Shown here: positions 55,601 through 64,000 of the stretch, in pieces
How positions within the stretch are numbered: position 1 is the stretch's first letter
Layout of the letters: every line of letters begins with the position of its first letter
Position numbers and translations under genes: made by a program
Source: Dipteronia dyeriana
Lineage: Eukaryota > Streptophyta > Magnoliopsida > Sapindales > Sapindaceae
DNA: 64,000 nucleotides
Assembly (NCBI GenBank): GCA_032871835.1
Contig: CM065297.1
Span: forward strand, 23,614,098-23,678,097
Direction: 5' to 3'
Notes under the pieces: generated by a model
What the model saw: only the letters and a program-made list of their open reading frames with translations
Databases searched by the model: none
What the model was told of the DNA's origin: nothing

Positions 55601-56693
55601 AGGCATGTAGGTGATCATGAATGCAAAATGCAAACAAGCATGCAACATAGAATAAGATGATCAACAAATTCTATGGAAACTAGAATTAATCAATAAGCAC
55701 CCAAAGTATATTTTCTAGTTTATAATCCAAAAGTGACACCACACAAGATGATGCATGAGCATATGAAATGTATGGATTAGGTAAACTTCATGAAGATCTA
55801 GACATAGACAATAAAGTTCATAAAACAAGATTGTCTAGATCTTATGCATGAATAAAAATCTAGAGCATGCCAAATTTCCAAACACATACTTTAAACCTAG
55901 ATTTTATTCATGTTACTAAAGCTTGAAATACACATGTTCATGAAGTACATATTCAAGACTTTAATACTAACACAAAAATGCTAGAAACACAAGATATGAT
56001 CAATCAAATCTCTAGCAATCATTTAGAGCATATACATATAAAATAGTCAATTAAACTCTAATAGACTCTAAATATATAATCAAATGTGCTAATCCTAAAC
56101 TTATTCAACAAATGAGTTCTAGCACATGATAAGACTATTAATCATGAAAATAAAGTCAATCAAAGCACAAATAGTCCTAGATAAGTTGCTAGCACAATAC
56201 AACTCACAATCATGTGAAAACATAGGTTTGATTGAAACCTAACTCACAATCAAGTATCTAATTAAGCATAACTAGTATTTAATTGAAGATCTATCACTCA
56301 TCAACATATGTTCAAGTCAAATACACACAAGTAGGAAGAAGACCCAAGGTATTTGAACATTAGAATTAAGGAAATCAAAAGATAAACAACTACCTTGACA
56401 ATTTCGAGTGCAGTCACGAAAATGGTGCGATCCACCAGAAAACTTGAACAAATGACTTCAAGGTTGGTTGGAGATGATAGAGGACTTCAATACGAAACTT
56501 CTACAACTTGAATCACTCAAATCGAATAAGAAATGAGAGAGATATGGTGATTCAAAGTTGAGAGAAAAAACCTGGAAATTTTATGCATTACATTTTCTTA
56601 TTCCTTAGAATGAAATGTGAGAGGGAGGGAGTTTATAAAGGAGAGGGAAAGAAAGGAGCTAAAAGACCAAAATAGCCCTCTTTGTTATTGTTC

Positions 56694-56793
56694 CCCCGAG
56701 ATGGCACGTGGGCATCTCGGGGCAGCAAGGTTGTGCGTCCGAGATTGCCACGCGCCATCTCAGACTTGCACACCTTCATGGCCTTCGGCCATG
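56694..56793. promoter_or_regulatory. palindrome cluster in the solo LTR
   Basis: Perfect inverted repeats CCCCGAGATG/CATCTCGGGG (arms 56694-56703 and 56713-56722) and CATGGCC/GGCCATG (arms 56777-56783 and 56787-56793), with an imperfect GAGATTGCC...CGCCATCTC pair between them. It lies upstream of the TATA-like box on the LTR's own strand. Confidence 0.55.
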
Positions 56794-57204
56794 GTGCACT
56801 TCCTTCGCTCTTCCCTCGCGTTCTTTGATCATTCTCCGGCCTCCGAACTCGGAATTCGAATCCGTTTGCAGAATATGAACTGTAACTCTCACACGGACAT
56901 GGACATATAATATACTCAACCCAGAATATAATAATTTGACTCGATATATGAAGACGAAGACAATGTATGAAACATGAGTTGAAAGTGTAGTATGTTTTGA
57001 CTTAGAACTTGAAATCAATAGTATGAGTAACTGAAATGACCGAAACTCAATCAAAAATGATTTAAGACTAAATCCAAGTTCAATATCCATGTTATACAAA
57101 ACATATACACACACAAACACAATTCACACTAGAATGCAAACTACATAGAGATAGTCTCCAATCATTCATTTTCCAATGCATGAGCATTCATCTTCAAGTG
57201 TATG

Positions 57205-57315
57205 AATGTGTTATACATGGTGCACAACGATGCAGGGACACATATGAATGAATTGTATGTGTTTGTCTATAATGGTGCCCAACGATGCAGGGACACAAAT
57301 GTATGATATGTGTGT
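57205..57315 (-). repeat. short direct duplication in the solo LTR
   Basis: ATGGTGCACAACGATGCAGG and ATGGTGCCCAACGATGCAGG stand about 55-60 bases apart, each followed by GACACA and ATGAAT/ATGTAT-rich sequence. The LTR at 2636-4757 has a single copy of this motif near 2860. Confidence 0.7.
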
Positions 57316-57927
57316 GTGCCTAAGCCTTGAAAGAGAAAAAAAGGTCTTAATATACCTTTGTAGAATCATGAAGCACTTTTCCCTTTAAAGACTTGAACTT
57401 GCTTGAATAGATGTCATTTCCTCTTTGAAGCTTGAATCATCATGAATCCTAGACAACTAAATAATACAAAGGAAATGTTGTTTTGATATAGAATAATGCC
57501 AACAAAACTCACAGACCTAACAATGGTAGAGAGAAACAACAGATACAAAGAGAGAACAACAGAGACAAAAATACAACAAAGATTCGACAGATAGATATAC
57601 ACACAAGAAATATAGAAGAATGGGGGAAAACCTAAATTCTGTATTCAGAACACGGCTACCTTTATTTCCACTATTCGACAGGCACTGAGTTGCCACCACC
57701 CTACACCTTCGAGAGACTGTGAGCAAACAAGAGAGTGATTTATATCTTAAAGCAATATATTAATAATAAAAGCTCCCATTTGACTGTTATTACGATCCAG
57801 CCTCTTATATATCTCTAAACAGGTTGGGAATCAACGGTACCGACCCCGGCCACCACTTTCGTGGTAGTGGTCTCGAGGGTGTTAACAGGAATTTCTCATC
57901 CCGAGCAAATTTCCCGTCAACACTTTC

Positions 57928-57945
57928 TGGCGCCTTCTGTGGGAA
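57928..57945 (+). other. G5 primer-binding site
   Basis: TGGCGCCTTCTGTGGGAA, one base different from G1, five bases after the LTR. Confidence 0.75.
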
Positions 57946-58000
57946 ACCTCTCACACCACCATCTCCTTACATTCGAAAAATTTATTATTTCATAGTAATC

Positions 58001-59940
58001 ATAAGGCTCCGCTCCTCGCAAGGGCAGCAGGGCACGTCGGGACAACCTTCTATTACATCGACACCAAAGGCCCCGAGGAAAGGGAGAAAATCATGGCTCC
58101 ATAGCCAGGTTCCTACTCAGCCAGCTACTGTACGGGCTCTGGATCCCCCTCTAGGAAGCCAGGGAGAGCTTGACCAACAAGCGGGGCCCTTGTAGAAAAC
58201 ATCTGCCTTCAACTACTCGTTGAGGGTATCGCTGTCCAACAAACGGGTCTCTGCAATCAGGGGGAGTCAAGCAGGCCAAGGGCTAGGCAACCCGCCTTTG
58301 ATCGCCTGAGACCTGCCCCTCGGGAATCAGCTCGTAATAGAACGTGGCTCCCAACCTCGATCAGGGATAGGCTAGTGCCCATGCCCTATGTTCCCGAAGC
58401 CCTGCCACGCTACCAACCAAGACAAGTCAAATCCGTTGCAGATATCCTTTCCCGGGAATGGGAAGAGCTTCTCCACCCAACGAATTCAAAGAGAGAAGCC
58501 CGGGGTAGAGAAGAAGAAAGTCAGTAAAGCCCTCGAGTAAACCCTCCAGAAGAAAGAACCGGGTAGAGGTCGCCAGTTCGTCAGAGGGATCCGATGGTGA
58601 GGAATCCGAGATCGACTCATGGAAATCTGAAAGAAAACGTCTAAGGGACCAGTTGGCAGAGCTTCAGAAAGAGGTCCAATTGATGAAGAAGGGAAAGTAC
58701 AAGGAGGACAAGAAAGATCCTCTAAGTGAAATGAATGCTCCTTTCACTAGGAGGATCCGGGAGGTAGAGCTCCCACCTAAGTTCAAATTGCCAACTGACA
58801 AGTTCTCCAGGACTGAAGATCCTCTGAACCACATAGAGAGCTTCGTTCAAAAGATGGAGGTCAAGAACACAACCAGGGCCGCTATGTGTCAAATGTTCCC
58901 CACTACACTGACAGATTATGTTAAAACCTGGTTTAGAAAGTTACCCGCCGAAAGCGTGGATTCCTTCACCAAGTTTCAACCGATTTCTGCTCAGAATTCC
59001 AAGGAGTTAAGCCCCGACTGAAGGACCCGATCCATCTACAATACGTGATCTAGGAGAGAGGGGAAACACTCCAGGCTTATGTCGAGCGTTTCCACAAGAA
59101 AGTCATCTAGATGAGGGTCTTCACCGAGAGAGAAACCCTCGCCAACTTCAGAAGAAACTTATGGGTGGGAAAATTGTTCAAATCTTTTACCAAGAGACCT
59201 CCGGAAACTTACCAGGAAACCTATGATCGGGCTTTGGAACAGATTGAGGTCGACGAACAACTCAAGGTCAAGATGGAGCATGGAGACATGAGAGCCGTAA
59301 AGGGATAAAAGAAGGAAGCTCCCAGACCCTAGCAAGTTTAGAAAAGCCAAAATAAACCCCCAAATAAATCAACGTACGACTTCCCTTTTCCTCAGCCCAG
59401 ATCGGAAAGGTATTCAGATAAACGGACTCCTCCTCAAGCTTTACCACCTCCCAGGACAGTAGCCTCTATAGCTCGCGATGAGAGGGGGTATGACCACTAA
59501 AATCCCCTAAATGCATCCTGAGAAACAGTCTACCTCGCCATTCGGGACAAGGGTTTGTTACAGAAGCCCGTTTCTATGTAAGCCCCGGTCAATAAAATAA
59601 ATCGTTATAAATATTACGACTTTCACGAGGACGTAGGGCACAACACTTTAGAATGCTACAACCCGCGGAACCAGATTGAGACTTTGATAAGGGGAGGATG
59701 CTTGATAGAGTTCTTACAACAAATCAGGCAGAACATACAGACTGGAAGAGAGGTGCAAGCCGAGATCCGAGAACATGCTGAGAAAAGGAAGGGAGAACAG
59801 GCGGACCTGATACAACAGATTCAAATAATACATACTATCAGTGGGGGTCCCACTCTGGCCGGCACCTCTAACAATTCCAGGAAAAACCATGAGAGGAAGG
59901 TCCCTCGTACTGATGAGGGGGAGGGGGGGGGAGATCTTTA
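58001..59940 (+). pseudogene. G5 gag polyprotein
   Basis: The position of the G4 start codon reads ATA (58001-58003), so normal initiation is lost. Open pieces include an N-terminal part, the block EMNAPFTRRIREVELPPKFK...CQMFPTTLTDYVKTWFRKL (58653-59021), and LANFRRNLWVGKLFKSFTKR (59111-59308). A TAG at 59108-59110 matches the one in G4. The zinc-knuckle area near 59610-59660 reads YYDFHEDVGHNTLEC, so the first Cys is Tyr. A G-run (GAGGGGGAGGGGGGGG near 59920) marks another frame break. Confidence 0.86.
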
Positions 59941-60002
59941 AGGTCGACCAGAGACCGACCAATCCCTCCCAACTGTCATAGATCATTTTCACTGAGGCAG
60001 AT

Positions 60003-60880
60003 GTCTATAACACTGTGTAGCCTCATGATGACCCCATGGTCATCACGGTACAAATTGCCAACTTCATGGTGCACCGTGTGCTCGTCAACATAGGTAGCAG
60101 CGTCGACGTCTTGTTCAAAGATACCTTGGAGAAGCTAAACTTGAAGCAGTGGTGCTACAATATTTGCACTACTCCATTATATGGGTTCACTGGGGACTCC
60201 ATCACACCCGTATTATCAAAAATCCTACCTGTGATCATCAGAGCCGTACCTCTCCAGCAAAACATCATGACCGACTTCGTGGTGGTGGACACCTCATCAG
60301 CCTAAATTACAATATTAGGGAGGCCATTTCTGTCATCTTTGAAAGGGGTTCTTTCTATTTACCATAATGTCCTGAAGTTTCCGGTAGGAGACAAGGTGGG
60401 GGAAGTTCGAGGTGATCAGCAAGCAGCTAGAAAATGCTACGCAGTATCAGCTAACCCAGTAGCTCTAGCAAAGCAACTCGCCCAGGTGACGACCATCCAA
60501 GGTGGGATAACCCCTATACTAACCTGGAAGACGCGGGCTCCACTGATTATCCCGAAGAAGGCCTTGTGGTGCCCGACATGGTCGAACAGAGAAGGGAATG
60601 GGCCAGCGGCCATCCAGTTGATAAGTTAGAAGAAATTCCTGTCTGAATAAGCTATCCCTCAAAGGTCGTTAAGATCATAGCTACCCTTGAGCCAGAAATG
60701 AAAGAGGGCTTGATTAGGCTCTTCACAGAGTTCAACGACATTTTTTCCTGGAGTCATGTGGAGATGCCGGGGATCCCGATGACATTAGCTGCACATCGAC
60801 TGGCGGTGGATCCGACCTTCAAGCCCGTCAAACAGAAAAGGCGCCACTTCAACACGGAAAGAAATATGGCGGTTTAAGAA
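60003..60880 (+). pseudogene. G5 protease region
   Basis: The catalytic motif reads LVNIGSSVDVLF instead of LVDTGSS; the Asp codon is AAC at 60087-60089. The rest, DTLEKLNLKQWCYNICTTPL and MTDFVVVDTSSA, is followed by a stop near 60302. The linker GPAAIQLIS and EFNDIFSWSHVEMPG parts continue in other frames. Loss of the catalytic Asp predicts no activity. Confidence 0.85.
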
Positions 60881-62110
60881 GAGGTAGATAAACTAACCCA
60901 GGCAAGCTTCATTCGAGAAGCCCGCTACCTCGAATGGATCGCCAATGTGGTCATGGTCACAAAGACAAATGGGAAGTGGAGCATGTTCGTAAACTACACT
61001 GACCTCAATCAGGCATGCCCGAAAGATAGTTTCCCTCTGCTAAAAATTGATCAGCTTGTCGATTCCACCTCCGGAACAAGCTCCTGAGCTTCATGCATGC
61101 GTTTTCTGGCTACAATTAGATTATGATGCATCTTGCGGACCAAGAAAAGACCAGTTTTATCACCGAGCAAGGTCTATACTGCTACAAGGTAATGCCCGTC
61201 GGGCTCAAAAATGCTGGAGCTACTTACCAGCGGTTAGTCAACCGTTTGTTCAAGCCCGAAATCGGAAGGTCGATGGAGGTGTACATCGACGACATGATCA
61301 CTAAATCTTCAACCTCGGAAGGCCACCTAGACGACCTTCGTAGGACCTTCATGATCCTAAGAGAAAACCAGATGAGGTTGAACCCTTCCAAATCCCCCTT
61401 TGGTGTAACTGCGGGGAAGTTTCTAGGCTTTATGGTCCACGAGAGAGGCATAGAGGCTAACCCGAAAAAAATCATGGCTATCCTAGATCTAGAATCCTCC
61501 ACATCTCTTAAACAGGTTCAAGCCTTGACTGGACAGGTAGCAGCGCTCAACAGGTTCATCTCTCGGTCTACCGATAAGTGCCTACCATTCTTCAAGGCTA
61601 TCAAGTAGGGAAGAAACATGAAGTGGGATCAGGAGAGCGAACAAGCTTTCCAAGCTTTGAAAAGATACCTAACAAGCCCTCCACTGCTGGTCAAGCCAAA
61701 TCCTGGAGAAGAGCTCCGAATATACTTGGCCGTTTCAGAAACCGCCGTAAGCAGGGCCTTGGTCAAGGAATGCAGGGATAGGATCCAACGACCTATCTAC
61801 TATGTGAATCATGCCCTAACCAAGCCCGAAAAGAACCACACTCTATTGGAGAAGCTCATTTACGCCTTGGTAACCTCGGCAAGGAAACTTTGTCCCTACT
61901 TCCATGCATATTCAATAGCAGTGGTGATGGACCAACCCCTCCGTCAATTCTTATAAAGGATGGATGTTTCTGGAAGGTTGGTTCTATAGACCCTAGAGCT
62001 TACCCAGTTTGGCTTAAAGTATAAGCTTAGGACCGCGATAAAATCTCAGGCACTAGCAGACTTTGTAGTTGAGCTCTCAGTACCTTCAGATCAGGCAACC
62101 CCTACGGTAA
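60881..62110 (+). pseudogene. G5 reverse transcriptase and Ty3-type RNase H
   Basis: Broken by a frameshift in the STSGTSS region near 61070 and by stops (for example TAA near 60876 and TAG near 61608), but the catalytic box EVYIDDMITKS (about 61280-61310) is intact. The RNase H part has LKQVQALTGQVAALNRFISR, QRPIYYVNHALTKPEKNHTL and AVVMDQPLRQFL, where the usual VTDQ reads VMDQ. Confidence 0.88.
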
Positions 62111-62635
62111 CAGATATAACCCTTGAGAGGACTCCAGAACCTGACAACTGGCCGGAGGGCTGCGAGTCATGGACTCTCTACACTGACGACTTTAGGGCAA
62201 TCTGGGGGAGGAGCGGGCATAATCCTCATCGACCCAGAAGGAACTGAGTGCTGCCATTGTTTCAGGTTTGAATTTAAAGCCAAGAAAAATGAGGCGGAGT
62301 ACGAAGCCCTGGTAGCTGGGATAAAGGCTGCCATGGAGCTCAGGGTTGATTACCTGAATATCAAGAGCGACTCTTCACTCGTGGTCAACCAAGTTTTCGG
62401 GGATTATCAGGCTAAATGGGATAACATGATCACTTACTTGAAATTGGTGCAACAACTCAAAAGCAGATTTAAGGGATTCAGAATCGAGCAGATACCTCGA
62501 CAGCTAAATCATTGGGCTGACGTCCTTGCCAAGTTAGCTGCATATGGTGGCCAGACCCTACCTCTCGGAGTCCCTCTACAAGTAATCCCCCTACCTAGCA
62601 TTATGACAGATAAGGAAGCTTATACCCTGGACTGA
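62111..62635 (+). pseudogene. G5 second RNase H domain (aRNH type)
   Basis: WTLYTD is followed at once by a frameshift; in the next frame it goes on with GIILIDPEGTECCHCFRFEF, KNEAEYEALVAGIKAAMEL, IKSDSSLVVNQVFGDYQ and RQLNHWADVLAKLA (the Arg of HRAD is Trp). The end is LPLGVPLQVIPLPS and YTLD, then a TGA where G4 has CGA. Confidence 0.85.
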
Positions 62636-63879
62636 CAGCCATGCTGGATGGATCCAATAGTGGAGTATCTACAGGATGGAAAACTCCCCGGGGAGCCCGA
62701 CCAAGCTAGGAAGGTTAAAAGGCTCTCGGTCCGGTATTACATTGTGGATAGGCATTTATACCGAAGGGGAAATCCCTGCCCCTGCTCCGATGTCTACACC
62801 CTGAAGACGCCAAGAGGGCTTTGAGAGAGGTTCATTCCGGGGAATACGGGAACCATATTGATGGAGAAGCCTTGGCATATCAGGTTCTCCGCATGGGGTA
62901 TTATTGGCCGACCATCCATCAAGATGCTAAGAACTTGTTAAAAACCTGCGAGGCATGCCAGAAGGCCGCAAACTTGCGTCACCTCTCTCCGGAGCGCTTA
63001 TCGTCCCTTAGCTTGCCATACCCCTTTGCTATGTGGGGAGTCGATTTGATTGAACCGCTTCCTACAGCTCCGGGACATGCCAAGCACGCTATCGTAGCGA
63101 TTGACTACTTCACAAGATGGGTTGAAGCCGGACCACTCTCCAAGATATCAGAAGAGAACACAACAAGGTTCATCAAGACCAATGTAGTTTATAGGTTCGG
63201 AACCCCTCTTGCCATCATAATCGACCTCGAAAAATAGTTTGATAATAGCTGATTCAGAGATTTCTGTGAAGGCTTGGGAATCGACCTTCGGTTTGCTTCG
63301 GTAGCCCACCATCAGACCAATGGTTTGGTGGAAACCACGAATAAAAAAATTAAGAAGTTATTGAAGAAAAAGCTACAGCAGAAGAAAGGCAGATAGGTAG
63401 AGGAGCTTCCCGAGGTCCTCTGGGCTTACCGCACTATAAGGAGAACTGCTACTGGGGAAACGCTCTACTCGCTGGCCTCCAGGGTTGAAGTGGTCCTATC
63501 TATAGAGCACAAGTTAACTTCCTTTAGAGTCCAACGATTCGAATCGGGAAGCAATGAAAGCAAGCACAGAGCTAGCTTGGATCTTCTTGAGGAAAATCAA
63601 GATCGAATAACTGAGAAGGTAGCGATCTAACAAAGCAGAATTGCCAAGTACTTCAAGAGGAGGGTTAAAGCCCAAAGCTTCAAATAAGGAGATTTGGTCC
63701 TCAGAAAAGTAATGTTGAACACCAGAAAGAGGTCAGACAGGGTCCTAGAGCCCAACTGGGAATGACCGTATCTAATAAAAATGGTGATCCGTAATGGGGC
63801 ATACAAGCTCGAAGATATGAATGGCCGACTCATCGACCACACTTGGAATGCGGATCACCTAAGGAAATTCTACCCTTGA
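62636..63879 (+). pseudogene. G5 integrase
   Basis: The HHCC motif spans VHSGEYGNHIDGEALAYQ...CEACQKAANL, where the Cys in GECGN is Tyr. Core: WGVDLIEPLPTAPGHAKHAI (Asp), VYRFGTPLAIIIDLEK then TAG (second Asp kept), GLVETTNKK (Glu). Stops include TAG near 63235, TAG near 63393, TAA at 63628-63630 and TGA at 63763-63765. The tail HLRKFYP ends at TGA 63877-63879. Confidence 0.88.
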
Positions 63880-64000
63880 ACGAGGGACTCAGGAGCAAGC
63901 GCCCTCAGACTAGTTTTCTTTTTCTTCTGACATAAATGTACTCCATCTTCCATATCAATAAAGCTTGCTTTTCTTATTTTCAACTATGTCCTACAATGAT
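63880..64000. other. G5 sequence after pol
   Basis: No gene. Homologous to 38445-38570 of G4; the tandem array should begin just past the window. Confidence 0.7.

Larger units (their letters stand above)
54711..57522 (-). repeat. solo LTR of a Sirevirus-type copia element
   Basis: On the minus strand it begins TGTTAGG (57522) and ends TTTCA (54711), 2812 bp, flanked by perfect ATGGT direct repeats (54706-54710 and 57523-57527). There is no internal element sequence. A solo LTR normally arises by recombination between the two LTRs of a full element. Shared landmarks with the copia LTR at 2636-4757 include the CACCCCCCTAGG stretch near the 3' end, the tandem 40-50-bp repeats, the palindrome cluster and the GTGTCCCTGCATCG motif. 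A TTTATAAA box (about 56631) lies downstream of the palindromes on the minus strand, as expected for a promoter. Confidence 0.92.
53960..57922 (+). repeat. G5 5' LTR, interrupted by a solo Sirevirus LTR
   Basis: Starts TGTTAATAGTGAAATTTGG and ends CCCGTCAACA. The LTR parts are 53960-54710 and 57523-57922; without the insert and one copy of the duplicated pentamer it is about 1146 bp, like the other LTRs. The interruption falls in the GTGAGGCCAAGCATGGT region, matching GTGAAGCCAAGAAAGGGG in G4. Confidence 0.9.
53960..64000 (+). mobile_element. G5: Tat-type retrotransposon, 3' end beyond the window
   Basis: 5' LTR (interrupted), primer-binding site, gag, protease, reverse transcriptase, both RNase H domains and integrase, ending at 63879; the window stops just where the tandem array would begin. 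The five bases before the LTR are CTATA. It belongs to the same subfamily as G4 and shares three stop codons with it. The gag start codon is lost, so it is defective. Confidence 0.92.

Overview
This is eukaryotic, almost certainly flowering-plant, DNA. It is AT-rich between genes and has spliceosomal introns with GT...AG borders. It holds one intact plant-specific gene (DUF868 family) and one decayed intron-containing gene copy (ribosome-biogenesis factor RLP24). The rest is mainly nested transposable elements. I see no bacterial, organellar, CRISPR, rRNA or tRNA features. The species cannot be named from the sequence alone.

Layout. 1-4757: 3' part of a Ty1/copia element of Sirevirus type (reverse transcriptase/RNase H, many polypurine tracts, 3' LTR), inserted into G1. 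4758-11920 (-): G1, a Ty3/gypsy element of Tat type, its 3' end cut off by the copia insertion. 11921-12749: spacer with a possible copia LTR remnant. 12750-18010 (-) and 18028-25375 (+): G2 and G3, two Tat elements lacking their 5' halves and joined head to head. 25376-30891: host sequence with a MITE-like repeat and the RLP24 pseudogene. 30900-47186: a hAT DNA transposon with a broken transposase gene, split by G4 (31412-43792, +), the only Tat element with both LTRs in the window. 47187-53959: host sequence with the DUF868 gene. 53960-64000 (+): G5, a fifth Tat element whose 5' LTR is interrupted by a solo Sirevirus LTR (54711-57522); it runs off the right edge.

The Tat elements share one plan: LTR, primer-binding site, gag, protease, reverse transcriptase, Ty3-type RNase H, a second RNase H, integrase, an array of roughly 99-bp tandem repeats, an extra gene on the opposite strand, and the 3' LTR. 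That antisense gene is the most notable feature. It is recognisable in G2, G3 and G4, carries intron-like gaps at matching positions, and has its own TATA-like sequence beside the 3' LTR. Every gag-pol copy here is broken by stops or frameshifts. G4 and G5 share three stop codons at equivalent sites although they are separate insertions, which suggests copying of already defective templates with proteins supplied in trans.

Relative order of events from nesting: hAT before G4; G1 before the copia element; G5 before the insertion that left the solo LTR. Element limits are supported by target-site duplications for hAT (8 bp, one mismatch), G4 (5 bp, one mismatch) and the solo LTR (5 bp, perfect).
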